DNA from: Nomia melanderi | Taxonomy: Eukaryota > Arthropoda > Insecta > Hymenoptera > Halictidae | Reading direction: 5' to 3' | DNA: 64,000 nt | Assembly: GCF_051020985.1 (NCBI RefSeq) | Contig: NC_135009.1 | Coordinates: 10,300,606 to 10,364,605 of the forward strand | In this document: positions 12,151 to 24,990 of the stretch, piece by piece | How positions within the stretch are numbered: position 1 is the stretch's first letter | Layout: every line of letters begins with the position of its first letter | Notes under the pieces: generated by a model | Database searches by the model: none | What the model saw: the letters and a program-made list of their open reading frames with translations, nothing else | What the model was told of the DNA's origin: nothing | Translations under genes and position numbers: made by a program

Positions 12151-13600
12151 GGCTGATTGCCACGCGATCGGAGTAATGTGGGACGAACGTGGTTCGTTCC
12201 AGGCCGAAGTTCGGATCTTGAAGAGTTTGTACCTCGAAACCCAGGTTTCTATTATATTGTAACACGGAATTATAAAAGCGATTCCTTTCTCGAAATTAAG
12301 TTCGTATTGAACGTCGAATGGAGTACGAAAAATGTTAGTGTGTAGAATGGTTGATAAGTCGAGGTATCTCAATTTGATCGGAGTGTATTTTTTTAATATT
12401 AAGAAATAATGAATTTTTCTTAAAATGAAGTGATGGTATTAGGTACTCCCCTGTTTTTTATTATTTTGTATTATTTTCAACAGAAATATTTGCAAGACAA
12501 TGTCGACAACCCAGCTAACAACAATATCACTGTCAATCTGTAAACACTTTGAACACGTCAGTGGAATTGCAGTGACCTTATAAAGATGTAATTTGTTGGA
12601 TGATCGTTACATTTGGAGGATGAATTTTGTTGAATTCGTAAGGTGCAGAAAGGTTAAGAGAGCAGTCGTGAAAAATCATGAGTGTTCAGTGCCGGTTTCG
12701 CTAGAATTGCTTTGATCGTATCAGTATGTAATTTAATGAGTGACAATTTGGTAAACGATGCGGGAACGCTGGAAACGCAGTCAAAGTGATTTGTTTTTAT
12801 TTAATATTCATTTCCGTTAGACAGTTCGTGGTGAACGTGTTTCGTGGTATATACGGCAATCGGTTTAAATATAAAAATTGTAAAGGGATGTGCGTAACTA
12901 TATGCGACACGAACCTGTTTTCGAATTATATAGTTACGCAGTTGATTATGTATCCTTTGAGGAATTGCTCGACGCGATTGCAGTCATACGAAATAAATAC
13001 ATCTTATCATGGATCGTTCGTTCCGTTTATTTTTCGATTAATCTATTTCGTACTGTTTATAAGGCTATCTGACGATGCACTTTGTGTTTCACTCGGGACG
13101 GACTAAACACAGGGTAAATTACAATCTAAAACTAAAATGTTATCAAGCGTCTGTTAACACGAAGACTCTACAATGTCTACTCATCGAATTCACATGAATG
13201 AGAACTATCGTCGATCACCTTCGAAGATTATTCACCAACCCCAGAGAACCAATATTTCACGCATCCTCGAAATAAACGAACGACACGCGGATCCATGAAA
13301 TTCGATTCGATGTCCCGGCAACAGTGAAACGCGCGATCGCGAGGACACAGGATTAGACTCATTCGGCTCGAAAATAAACCTCGATCCGTCGCTAATCGCC
13401 ACGACTTACACCCCGGATGCTCGATTTCGCGGTCTAATCATCGGGCATCATCCTCGTCATCCTCTAAATCGCCGGGCTACCCGGCGTCCAGCCAACCGCG
13501 TTCACCGGCGTGATCCGCCATTTCGTTCCCTCCGGCGCGTCGCGCGCTGTCAAAGAAAAATCGGGATCGCGAAACGCCGCAAAAATCCGCACCGCGAGCG
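12151..13600. other. Non-coding stretch, AT-rich then GC-rich
   Basis: It is AT-rich to about 13150, then CpG-rich toward the candidate promoter. The frames at 12157..12345 and 12786..13106 are unrecognised. No gene is seen. Confidence 0.4.
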
Positions 13601-13639
13601 AGCGAGCGTCTGACTCACTCGGCCGCGGTGCTCTGGTGG

Positions 13640-13804
13640 GAAGTCGTTCGGTCACAGTGAACTTTTATTCGCGCTGGACACGAAGGGACCGGCCAGAAGA
13701 AACCACCGGGTAAAGAAAAAGAGGGTGGAAGCGGACAGGCAGCGAGCAGCAGCGAGCGGTAGCAGCAGGAAGACGTAAAAGAAGAAGAAGGAGAAGCGAG
13801 AGAG
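13640..13804 (+). promoter_or_regulatory. Candidate promoter and non-coding first exon
   Basis: A CpG-rich region leads to an initiator-like word (cggtcacagtgaac, around 13648-13662). A GA-rich leader follows with no open frame of note and reaches a donor GAG|GTACGT at 13805. This looks like an untranslated first exon spliced to a distant second exon on the plus strand. No TATA box stands 30 bp upstream. It could belong to a nested gene, an antisense transcript or an alternative first exon of a gene to the right. No coding exon to receive it was found. Confidence 0.3.
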
Positions 13805-14180
13805 GTACGTTTATTCGTCTGCAAATTAGTCACGAAGTCGGCAGATCGGTCGGAGAGTGTGGCGATGGAAGAAGCCCAGAGGATATAGCGGCGGCCGCGC
13901 GGGCCGGCGACGACGTTCGCTGGTCCTGACGCTGGTGCTGGTAGTGCCTAGTGGTGTTGGTGGTGAATAGCTTCTGCTCGCAAGAGCTGAGCTCAACGTA
14001 CGACCTTGGCGAGGCCTTGCGAGGTCGCTGACATGATTCCGTCCTGTCCGCGGACTCTCTCGGTAGATCGCTGGGATTAGAAGACCCGCGAGGAGGCAGG
14101 GAGAGAAAGGCGAGAGAGCCCGGCCAGGAAGAGGGAAGAGAAGAACGAGGCTCGCTGCGACGCTGCTCGCCCGCCGCCTC
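13805..14180 (+). other. GC-rich continuation of the leader-like region
   Basis: The sequence has TGG/GTG-rich and purine-rich runs. An ATG at 14032 opens only a 15-codon frame. A donor-like word (ctcg|gtagat) follows near 14061. It might be the end of a longer leader exon. Confidence 0.2.
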
Positions 14181-14708
14181 TTATCATCCTCCTCCGGGCG
14201 TCCCCTCTGTCAAGAGAGGAGAGAAGAAGATTTTTATCGGCGAGACCGGCAACCGGCTCGAACCTTCCCCCGGCAACCCGTCACACATCCTGCAAATACG
14301 TAATTTACGCGGATCTAAGGTCGGCCACGACCGGCCGGCCGTGCGTGCCCGGCCTCTAACGAGCTCCGTGAAATCCTGCTCGCTCGTCGATGGGGTTAAC
14401 GCTTGATCGTGTCCCGTGCGATCGAGGCAGATACGCGAGCGCGCAAGCACCGCGGCGTCGTCGGTTATCTTACGACCGCGAGCCACGATCGAAACGACCG
14501 CGGACATTCGCACGGATTCATTATTTCACCGGCCGGCTCCGGGGAAACGAGAATTGAAAGATGTTCGTTCTATCCGGGTGGAATGGTTTTATTGAGATTG
14601 AACGTTTTAAGACTGAACGGTCGGCGCTACTCGTAACGACCCTTCTTTTTCGCTGGAACGATGATTAATTTATCGAATTTCGAATGTTCCTCGGGCGAAC
14701 GGATGATC

Positions 14709-14746
14709 GATGGTTTATAAGAGGTTTTTTAGATGGTTTATAAGAG
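14709..14746. repeat. 15-bp direct repeat, 23-bp period
   Basis: gatggtttataagag occurs twice, at 14709 and 14732, exactly. Confidence 0.8.
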
Positions 14747-16580
14747 GGAAACGGTTCGTTGATCTCGAACTGCGAATTGTCTCGCGATGAATACAGTTAC
14801 AGCTTGTTTCGGTGAAGCGAGCGATCAAGGGGACGAAAGATTCACCGAAAATAGAGACAAATACGAACGAGTAGGAATTTCCTGGTTAGTAAATGATAAC
14901 TTGCGTTTCATGTTGAATTTTCAATGAAATTCATCGTTCACGAAGGGGATCGATTTTATATAATATTCTTTAAGATGACAGGGAAGAAATGTGATTATCT
15001 CGGGCCATTCGCTGAACATTACTAATACAATTTCCGAGCGGGTAGGCAGCGAGGAATTGAAAAACCTAATTGAACCAAGACGAAGTCGCGACACCTTCGT
15101 GAAGAGTGGACCCAAAGTAAGAAGATGATGAAGAAGAAGAAGAAGAGGAAGCGTCGTTCCATGACCGAGCCGTCGACAAAATGAAAGCCTGGAGCTTCAC
15201 GTTCCGCGAACAATCTCATTTTGACTTTAATTATACACCCGGGACACGCTTAAGGTTGCCGTCGGAGGGGGGAAAGAAACGGGAAAAAAGAGGCGGTCGA
15301 CAGTTTTGCATCACACGACACGGCATCGGGGCACGCAAGCTCGGTCTTCTTGCGGCCCCCGGTTCAACCCCCTTCGACCACGCCGCGTCTCGTCGTTCTT
15401 CTCTTTTAATTCGCGCGGATACGCAGCGGGAGCAGGAAGAACCGAGCTTCAGCTTCCTATAATCATCGCTGGAAATGATACTCCGATACATAGTAATGAT
15501 CATGAATATTACGTGGAACTAACGAGCCGGCTCACGGGGCCACGTCGGTTTCTCTCCGACGGGATCGGCGACTCCTGCGGTCGTTACCTTCGCTTCGACG
15601 TCATCCTACGAAACGACCAAATAACACTGAACATCGAAGTTTTCAGCGAATCGCACGGCAATAATAGCCCCTGCAGGCCACTTTCGAAGACAGAAGATTC
15701 TACCTTCGCATTATCCCCGTGTAAAAAACTATATGTGCAATGACGTATCGCGTTTCGCGTATCATTACTTCGCACATTTTCGTCGGTGTATTTCAGTGGA
15801 TGAAACATGAATTAGGAATTGTCTACAGATTATCTCGGGAAGGTTCAAGATAATAGACAATTCCGTTACGAGTCTAGAATTAGATTCAATTACGAAACAT
15901 CGAGGATATCAAGGGATTACTGTATTCAAAGGAAATGAATGGCACGATCGATTCTAACGAAATCCAACATTCCTGCGCAGCGGTGGCTAAAAGAGAATCC
16001 AACGAACAAAATATTCGTTTCAACGTTCAAGTGTCGCTTCAACGAAGGTAGCCGTGACAGCAGTCGCGCCGCATTACTCTCGCCGTAAACGAAAGAAAAG
16101 GAAGCACATCTCGCGGCCGGCGAACGTGTAATTCTCGTTATCGTCGTTTAATTCCTTTGACCGCGCGCTTTTTGCCACTGGCGTAGACGGAATCAAATGA
16201 CTCGCCTATGATAGTTCGCTCTCCGTACGAATGACACTTGTAATCTCGAGAGAGCGTAACCGGCGGCAGTCCGCTCTCCGGCGGACTCGCAACGCGACTT
16301 TGAAGAATTATTCCCGCATGGGCGAGGCTTAAATCTCGCAGGTGTCCGCCGCTGTCAACCGGACGCGCGGCATAAATCCCGCGGGTGTAAAGTCCCGAGT
16401 GGACACGCAGCTTAAACCCTCGCCGAGACGCGCGGCATAATTCATGAGAATTACGCCCAGCGCGGACACTTTATAAACACGCTTAATAAAAATGAATAAT
16501 AATAAACCACAGCTTCGCGCCGGTCCGGGGAACCGTCTAGCGATGCGGACTGTTAGGCAGCGAACCGTCTGTTTCTGTTA

Positions 16581-16610
16581 CTCTCTCTCTCTCTCTCTCT
16601 GTGTCTCTCT
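16581..16610. repeat. (CT)n microsatellite
   Basis: Ten uninterrupted CT units, then gtgtctctct. Confidence 0.9.
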
Positions 16611-18434
16611 TTTAAAACGTCGATTCTAATAGACTCGTTTTATGATAGTCGCGAACCATCTCCCGTCGAACACCGCGCAAGAAGATGAAACCATTGAACT
16701 CCGAGGGTACGATGATCTGTCGAGCGCAAGAAGCCAACGATACCACCCTTCTTCTTGACGGTTGTGTCTACTCGGCGGCTGACTGATCGAGGGACATTTA
16801 CATCCAGACACAGAGATCCCTCAAAGGCGGACTGCGCAGGACTTCGATGCGGATCCAGCCGTATTATTCATCATAGACGGTGGCAAATGTCACGGCAGAA
16901 AACAAACAAAATAACCCGGTTCTAACGAGATAGATAAATCATTGACGACAGCCGGACAGAAACGCGACGTCATATACGATGGGATCCTTTTTGCTAGATT
17001 AAGCCATCATTTCGCCCCGAAGTATATTCGTTGTCGAAAAGAATCCCGTTTAGCCGGGACACAGTGTATAATTCATGCGCGCCCTCTTCTTGCTCCGGGA
17101 GTCTCTTCAACGCGCCGTTTATTCGACGATGACAAATTTCAGATTCAATAATCGCGTGGATTAATATTTTATGTAATAGAGGTCATTTGATAGTCCCTCT
17201 TAAGAATCGAGGATTAAATTGCGCCGCAGCCCACTTTACGAGGAAAACGGCTTCAGTTTATTTACTTTTTACTCGAATCTTCATTTTCGTTCTCTTATAT
17301 TCCACCCCGTTTTATGAAGGACAAGGGGTGAGGTCTTAAATTTATTTACATACTTATTTTAATCTTCGTCCTTATTCCCCTGCGTCCCGCCCCGTCCCGC
17401 GGAGAAGAAGAGGTTCCAGGTATTATAAACTTATATTACATCACTCCTTTATGCAAACTAAAACAGATGTCCGCGCTAAAAAAAATTCTATTTCCATAAA
17501 TTATTACGTCAGAATGAAGAATTTTTATTAAAAAATAGACCAGCCGGACGCGAGCTAGTCGCTCTCTACTCGATTCAAATTCCTTCTAATTAATTTACAA
17601 ATTACACCATAAATTTTTATATTTGCATAAACATCCGCAGGCCGAGCGATCTCGGTGATTACGATAAACTTCACTTTGTAATAAACAGTTACCTCGGACG
17701 CACTGATTTTAATGCCCGGCCTCAATTAAGCGTTTCTCGTCCTTATTGGCGAGAGCTTAGAGCCCCGAAGCCTCGAATCCCATTCACAACCATACCGTAC
17801 GACGTTCCTTTCTTATTTTCAGTCGTAAATCAGGCTACCGTGGTCCTCGACGAAAAAGGAAGCTTGGAAGGGGTCCAGTGTGATAAATATCGTTAAAATT
17901 TCTATGGCGAAACGGGTCCGACAATGGGTCAGCCGACGCCTAATCTCTTATTCCCCTTTCGCTTATGAAATCCTCTTTTCCGTCTGCAGCCCCTCGGTTT
18001 CCATGTTTGAGAGGCGTGAAATATCGCCGCGTGATTACGGAGGGCCGCTTTGAAGGAGCCGTAAAATTTACTCTGCCAACGGATACCCGCCGCTGGACGG
18101 ACGGTTTCCCTTTTCCAACCGTGCTCAACATTCCCCCACGGATGATCGTTTTCTCGGAAAATGAACGTTGCCCAGGTGAATAAAGGAAACAGCCGCGCGC
18201 AGCTATGAAAATTAGAATCGTTTATTTTCAGCGTGAAGAATATACTCTTCGGACGCTTCCAAGTGTCCCAGCGGCTACGAAAACCACTTTAGAATGCAAA
18301 TATTTATCGTTACGTTAGATTCTCTGATTAGGTTAGGGGAGATTATTTGAATTCAGATCGAGCTGAAAGGTTCCCTCTTTCCGAATAAATACGATGGCAC
18401 TGGAAAATAGTAAAAGAATCGGGCAACGTGTAAT

Positions 18435-18631
18435 TTAACCCTTAACGAACCGGAAATATTTCAAGCTTACCGCCAAAAAATACCGTGACAGATAACAAGC
18501 GGAAACAAATTCACAGACGTGACATGGCGCAATACGTTTTCGTTGTAAATATTACAATAGCAGTCTATATATGCGGCAATAAGTAAAAGTACAATTCCAC
18601 TTATAAGGCGCCATTGGTCGTTAAGAGTTAA
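18435..18631. mobile_element. 197-bp TTAA-flanked MITE
   Basis: The left end is TTAACCCTTAACGAACC. The right end, read inward, is TTAACTCTTAACGACCA. They match at 14 of 17 positions, with TTAA at both extremities. The interior is AT-rich and non-coding, apart from overlapping a meaningless 66-codon frame. Size and ends fit a piggyBac-type non-autonomous element. Confidence 0.65.
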
Positions 18632-20209
18632 TAAGGCTTGACTTAAAGTGGAACTGATCGATAGCAATTTTTGAAGTGGAAATTAAGTACAAGATCGTTA
18701 CTTGATTACAGAGGACGAAATATTCCTATCTTATTCGGTACTGTGAAACGAGAGATTAAGAATATCTAATAGAAAAATGTATTCCTGCATCTCAGACTGT
18801 TAAACCCAATAAAGAAGACCGCCAAGGAGCGAGTTCTAAGATCGAACAAAACAAAGCCTACGAAAGTTCAATGGGAACACGGGACGCGAGGATGCCGCGC
18901 AAGCGATCGGCCATCCGAGCGCCGGTGCGCGTCATGTCGCGGATAAAGCTAACGGCCTCATCCATTCAGCGGCGTCGATTATTAGTGCGGGCCGGGGGGC
19001 TTATTATTCGCACGACACCTCGGACATTCGTCGAATCCCTTTGTGTCCCCGGCCGTTCGTCTTCCGAGAAGATCGGAGCGTGTTCGTTCGGAACCTATCG
19101 CGTAGAAGGGGGCTGCGTGACTCCAGCCATCCCCTAACCGTTGAAGAAGCTAGCCGTCGGACGATCGGAAACATTGTAAATCGTGGGAAACCCATTATAC
19201 TTCTGCTAAAAAGTTGCACATTGTGGCAACGGCCCAACCAAAAAGTGGAATCACGGAAACTGAATGGTAAGAAAAACATCCGCGCCAATGGAAAGTGAAC
19301 CCCATTCAGCCGGGCGTGTTTCTGCACGAGCGAAAACCATAAAGGAACGTGACCAGTCAAAACTATCTCACGCGCTGGATTCGTTGCATGTAAACTGTGG
19401 ACAGAAGAAACTGGCAGCAAGAATATTATGATCGAAAGTGGTAGTTTCTTGTTCCATGCCACGATTCGAATCACGGCTGCCCTGCGACCGAGCTGCGACA
19501 GGAGGATTGGTACTTTGTGCTCAACCACGTTTCTTGCTGGAGAACGTGACCGAGAATCCGAGGGTAGACGAGTCGCGGCAGGTTGACAGGCACTCGAAAC
19601 CATCAATTTAGAACTCTATCTAGCAGCTAACATGTAACTAAATTCACGCTGATGGTGTGGTTAGCTGGACGTCTCCGGACGATCGGGCTGAGTTCTAGGC
19701 GAGGGCTAGAATTTTAATAGGGATTGTCATTAGCTTGTCGTAAAAGGGCTGGCCAGATGAGAAGGGAGGGAGGAGAAGTTTAAATTGTGGCTCAGAATCA
19801 AGATTAATTGCATATAATGTACCAGAATAATGGATGTTTGTGTCGTCGCGGTCCCCGATTGGGCGGTCGATCCGATTGACAAAAGGACAGGCTAGAAAGT
19901 GTTCTCGCGCGTAACCGATGATCGCGGGCCTGAACATAGTTCTTCGCTATTAATGTCAGGCCGTGACGCGCATTTTGATGGGCAAGATTAATTATAATCG
20001 AGACTGAGATCGATGAATCCGGATTTTACGTCAAGTGCTGTTATTAAGCCTAACGAGGTTCTCTAAGGATCGATGGGCTCCGGGCTGACGCTCTTACGGA
20101 CGCCCGTTGCAGCAGCCTTCTCTCACGGGTACCAAATGAACGAATAAGACGCTGGCGCCACGCGGTTCTTAATCCAGATCTAAAAAGGAATATCGTACTG
20201 ACGCGCGTT

Positions 20210-20226
20210 CTGACGTGACACGTCAG
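20210..20226. promoter_or_regulatory. CRE-like palindrome
   Basis: CTGACGTG, A, CACGTCAG: a perfect 8-bp inverted repeat containing TGACGTG twice in opposite directions. This core fits ATF/CREB-type bZIP or bHLH-PAS sites. No promoter is evident beside it. Confidence 0.35.
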
Positions 20227-20406
20227 GTGTACTAACTGGATTGGTTTAGGGTCTACTTTTAAATCTATTAGTATAGAACTATCTTAAGGTGAAAGATGAA
20301 TTACACGACTAATACATTCGATTCACAGCAACACTGAACCTCGAAATTCGAACTAATCCTTGATTAACCAACCCATTGAGAACATCCAGTCCATTCATAA
20401 ATAATC

Positions 20407-20425
20407 ACACACACACACACACACC
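20407..20425. repeat. (CA)n microsatellite
   Basis: About nine and a half CA units. Confidence 0.9.
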
Positions 20426-22411
20426 ATTGACTCGAAGATTGCAACAACTTCGTCCCTGCGAATGCAATTTCATCGGGAGACTCCATTTCAAAACCGATTA
20501 CATAAATTAACATATCTCCGGCCTAAAAACCGACCGCAGTTTTTGTTACCAAGCCCACCCACTCCATCCCCACCGTCCAAAGCATAAAACCATCGTCGTT
20601 CCGGGACTACACAATGTTCGGAACGCTGAAGGAACGGTTCATCGACGCCGGAAACGAGGGCAAAAATCATAAGTCGTCTCGGATGGGGCAATAAAACCGT
20701 TCTCCGCCCATCGCCCCTATGAATCGTTAGTCAACGCGATCGACAACGAGAGACGGCCTCGTAGAGAGAGGTTCAGGATACCCTCGGCTCCGGCGTCCAT
20801 ATTTCTTTTACCCCGCCTGCGCGCGGTGCCCAGCGCAAAAAGTGTATCCGTAAAGTATATCGCGCGAAAGTGGGCGATACCTTCGAAGATATATCCACGT
20901 GCCTTAAATGAACGTTATGTAAATACGCGTTTAAGCCTATGGGGTGGCGCGGTTGTTGCGGAGGGGAGAGGCAGTGCGCGGACGCTGGCCGAGAATGAAA
21001 GAGAGCCCGAGGAACGGTTCGATACGCGGCGTCCCGTACGTGTGCCCGTGCACGCGGCCAAAGTAAATTGGTGGTCTCCGCCGTTGATGTATGGCAGAGT
21101 GATATTATGTACAGCCTGTCCGCTTCATGCATATTCATCCGAAACGCTCTTCCATCCCGAGTCAATCCACCGGACGATTCGGTACTTAAGCCGGATTCGC
21201 GGATCGTTCTTCCGATAACTGCCCCCCGTTTATCGGTACACTCTGTTGAGACTGCTGCGACTCGCGTTACATTTGGTCTGGTTGAAACGCGAATCCGTGG
21301 CGCATAAGTCATGGGTTGTAAATGTATTAAGCGTAGCGCTGTACGAAAAAGACAGACGTTGACTGATAACGGATCGAGGTCGAGTTTGTAAGTACGGTAG
21401 TGCTTCGGTGCTAGTTAAATGCCGTTATTAGATTTGTCAGTGTTCGAACAATCTTAAAGAATTCGTTCATCTGTGGAAATTAGATTGTTGAAGCTCGTGT
21501 TCGTTCTAAAACTGAATTATAGGATTACCTCGTTACTTGATCATCTGTAGAGAATCAGGGTTAGCATGTTCAACGCTTAGAAATATTGGATACCGTTTCC
21601 ATGTATTAGAAGAAGGGTTGATTTGACTGGAGCACTGTACCACTTTGCTACTAGTCCACTGAGATTTTACCGACACAGAAACTCATAGTTCGTCTACGAG
21701 AACGGATCAGCGAGCGAGCTCGGTTAATGGAACATTACGTTTTTAACCTTGATCGGTGTCCGAGCACCTACCGTACTATGATAATCCCCGAGACCTCGGC
21801 TCTGAATATTGAAAGTGCAACTTGTCTCTCTGATTAGTAGAGGATTGTCGTATTCGTCATGACCCTCGGACTCTGACAAATCCAATTTCTGCCCGTCAAT
21901 CTCGATCGCGGCGCGAAAGAGCAGCGTCCTAATGCTCCTCGGCCGGAGAGGCAGTAGCCAGCGCCCGCGAACTCATCCGCGAATAATCCAAGATATCAAC
22001 AGAAGAGCAAAAAGAGAACGCACTGTCCCGGTGGATAAGGACAGTGCGCGGCCGATGAGCGGACAGGTAATCTGCATGCCTAATAACCTCTCGGTCGTCC
22101 GCCATGCAAATACTCCCCTGCGCGTCCCTTTTGACATTCGTTCCAAGGCCCGAGAAACCGAGCTGGCACCCCTTCTTATTAGAGCTTCAGATGATCGCTT
22201 TCTCGTCACGTTTCAAACCAGGATCGAATCGAATAATCTTAAAGCGCTTCTTTGAAGCAGCGTCAGCTTTGTGAATGCACAAGTAAACCCGTATTAATCG
22301 ATCGAAAAAGATGTTCCATTTAAAAAAATCACTGGTCGCCATCGTTCCTTCAAAGACGTGCGAAAACAATTTTCAGAGGCGTCACTGTCGCCCAGAGATT
22401 ACCTCCAAGGT

Positions 22412-22622
22412 TTAACTCTTTGCGGACGAACGTCGGCATTCTAGCAAGATGAAATTGTACTTGGAAACCCAAGTTGCGAACAAATGATTGAATTAACGAA
22501 ACAACAAGGGGTCGGCATGTAGTTTCCTTCTTTTCCTGTTAATTAAGCAATTGGAGTATTATTTAGCTTAATCTGCTGAAGGTTTCGTGTATTTCAAGGA
22601 ATCTTCGTCCGCAGAGGGTTAA
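22412..22622. mobile_element. 211-bp TTAA-flanked MITE
   Basis: The left end is TTAACTCTTTGCGGACGAA. The right end, read inward, is TTAACCCTCTGCGGACGAA. They match at 17 of 19 positions, including the TTAA. The interior is AT-rich with no coding capacity. This is a clear piggyBac-type inverted-repeat element. Confidence 0.8.
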
Positions 22623-24254
22623 CCCGTCGTCGACGACGGCTCCCAAAATCGAGACAAGAATAAGACAAATCACTCTACAACCTCAAACGAATGAGAAACA
22701 AGTATACTCGTCTCAATCAATATTTAAGAGGAAGAACAAAAATACCCGAGTCTCGTATCGACATCCTCGCTGAAGGCAATGGACCCGACGCGCTGCGCCG
22801 TTCCAGCGATTCATCATCGAAGGACACAATGTTGGTTGCCGCGAAGGACAAACCCCGTAGGAAGCGTAGAGAACCCGTGGCCCGCGGGTGCAGCCCGGGA
22901 GTAGGAGGGTCAGAATCGCGGAGGTTATAAACCCGCGTCGGACGTATACGTACGGACGGACGGACGGACGGACGGACGGGCCCGGCTACGTAGATGGAAT
23001 GCGTCATTAATGCCTCGGCCATGGCACCGCGGCAGATCAAGTCCTTATGGCAGGCATTCATAGTTATTATCCGCGTCTTCGCAGGAAGTTATATTTTAAC
23101 GGTCGTAAAGGCTCCGGCGCGATGCCTCGCAAGCGCTGTTTGCCCGCCGGGTATAAGTGCTCATGCAAATACAAAGGTAAACGCGTCTTTTCTGCAAGCT
23201 GTCTCGCGAGCGCCGCTATTCACCGGCGAAAATGTCACCCGCGGTGGTTGCCACGTCACCACCGGAACACCGTGGCGTTCTCCGCGAGAAAAAATCGTAT
23301 TCGGGACTGGCGTGGCGGGTGCCGCGCTGTTTCTCGCGCGGCGGCGCAGTGTGGGTTGGATCCGAGAAGTAGGTGCCATTTTGTCGAAAAATCAACTTCC
23401 TCGAATTGATATCTGCTGGATGTATTTTGGTTCTTAAGTGTCTATGTACCTTGGAAACTAATATAATTCGGTTAAGATTACAACTGTAGTAAACATCGGA
23501 AGTTAGACGTTTTAAGAGTGCCATTTCTTAGAAGAAAATTGATTCTCTGCGGCGGCCGATGGATTAACCATCGGCTAATATTATTAGAATATTAACATAT
23601 CAGACTTTTAAGTATTATCGCTGTTAGAAACTATACGTCTTCAGTCTATAGATTTAACTAGCTACTATTAGTCACAACTCTCTACTTTTCTTACTAAAAA
23701 TCGAATATATTGCATCGCTTCGTCCGGACGAATGATTTAATCTGTTCGCGATTACTACTATTCAATGCGAATGCGCTGAATTCAGAATCTGGTTTTTCTG
23801 TACAAAGGAGAAGCTTTTGTTACTAGGAATCGAATGGCAACAATTTTATGTTCATAAGCGAATGGCAACAAGAGCAATACTTAATTCGCAGTCCACAAAT
23901 GACAGTGTTGACCGAGAGAATTCGACACTTAAGGGGTTAATTTATGGGGCAGTTTCGAAGCCACCCGGGAAACCGCCTATGCTCGCTAACAACCTGCCGC
24001 CTTTCCGGTGGTAGTTTTCAGCCGCGCAGCACGCCGTGGGACGGTCGGAGGCGGCTGTTTCCAGCGTGCCCGTTGCCATTAGCCACCACGCCGCGGTATA
24101 TAAACAGTGGGATAATAAGGGCTAAATTTAATATGGACTCATAAATATCAATCAGCTGGATATTTGAGGCTTGTTTTATTCGATCGGTGCTTGTTAGAGC
24201 GAACGGCCGGGTTTTATATACCACGCGTGCAGAGTGCACTTGGGCGGGATAGAT
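22623..24254. other. Non-coding stretch, GC-rich centre
   Basis: GC-rich from 22780 to 23400 with a GGAC microsatellite; frames there (147 and 120 codons, plus strand) overlap each other and resemble nothing. A right-type word (cttaaggggttaa, near 23932-23941) resembles a TTAA element end, but no partner was found. Confidence 0.4.
22953..22979. repeat. (CGGA)n microsatellite
   Basis: About six to seven tandem units of cgga after gtatacgta. Confidence 0.85.
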
Positions 24255-24280
24255 TTAACCCTTGAAGAACCGCAAAGAAA
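24255..24280. repeat. Solo left end of an 18435-type MITE
   Basis: TTAACCCTTGAAGAACCG resembles the left end at 18435 (TTAACCCTTAACGAACCG), matching 16 of 18 positions. No right end is visible before the next TTAA element at 24492, so this copy may be truncated. Confidence 0.4.
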
Positions 24281-24491
24281 AGTAAAACGTAAAGGAGCGG
24301 TGGTGTCCAACGGATCCATGCACGAAAAATAATTAAAACACAAAGTATTTGTACATTTTCTGTTACCATTTCTTTTGATTTAATTAATTCATCTGTTATT
24401 GCGTTCGTGATGCTCTGTGTAAATTAGTGAAACGCTTTCGAACAAATGTGAACATTAAAATAGATCCATTGAATGCATTTTGATCTCTCCT

Positions 24492-24990
24492 TTAACACGT
24501 TGACTGCCATGGCGGTCACCGGTGACCGACGCTTCCGAATTGCTTGAAAACAATTATAATAAAAAGACTGTGTTTTGTAATACCAAAACATTAATAATTA
24601 TTTCTAATACTATTTTTCTCTATTATAAACGAATTAATTTTACTACAACAAAACGTTCGAAATTCTCGTGGGAGTCAACGTGTTCAGTGCCTTACACTTC
24701 ACGTGATCACAATCTAAACAAACTCTTGGTTACTTCAAAGACGTCACGTAATTAACACATTAAGCTTCACGAAAATCTTGATCGTTTCTCCGTAGATTTA
24801 TTCCTTTGCAGCAAAAATAAGCAGAAACAATTATTCACTATTTGGCGTTACAATCCTTGTACACTATTATCAATTTAGTAACGTTGTTGAACATTTTCCT
24901 TCAATATCGGTTACCTTGCACGTTATAATTTTCTGTAAGTAATTCAAAAGCGTCCGTCATCGGTGACAGATACGACGCTTAACGTGTTAA
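24492..24990. mobile_element. 499-bp TTAA-flanked MITE with palindromic subterminal words
   Basis: The left end starts TTAACACGTTGAC. The right end, read inward, starts TTAACACGTTAAGC. The first ten bases match exactly and include TTAA. Just inside the left end is ggtcaccggtgacc, a palindrome. Just inside the right end is gtcatcggtgac, a related word. The interior is AT-rich; the 77-codon frame at 24522..24755 is not a transposase. Confidence 0.7.

Larger units (their letters stand above)
14181..18434. other. Non-coding stretch of mixed composition
   Basis: Holds a short direct repeat at 14709..14746, a TC microsatellite at 16581..16610 and GA/GAA-rich DNA at 15118-15155. A roughly 50-codon plus-strand frame near 14980-15117 runs into a donor-like CAAA|GTAAGA, but its peptide (...EELKNLIEPRRSRD...) is not recognised. 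Other frames (145 codons at 15306..15743, 72 at 17965..18183) also lack any known pattern. Confidence 0.35.
18632..22411. other. Non-coding stretch, GC-rich in large part
   Basis: Contains long but unrecognised frames (200 codons at 19004..19606 minus, 179 at 20773..21312 minus, with overlapping plus-strand frames). All are in CpG-rich DNA where stop codons are rare, and none shows a domain. A CA microsatellite and a CRE-like palindrome are listed separately. Confidence 0.4.

Noticed and set aside
14980..15117. Possible exon ending at CAAA|GTAAGA
   Set aside because: The donor is fair, but the peptide is unrecognised, no acceptor with a good pyrimidine tract was found, and the donor lies at the start of a GAA-type low-complexity stretch.
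18393..18415. Resemblance of gatggcactggaaaatagt to mir-263
   Set aside because: Only about a dozen bases agree and no hairpin arm is present.
19004..21312. Minus-strand frames of 200 and 179 codons
   Set aside because: Overlapped by open plus-strand frames in GC-rich DNA; no recognisable domain.
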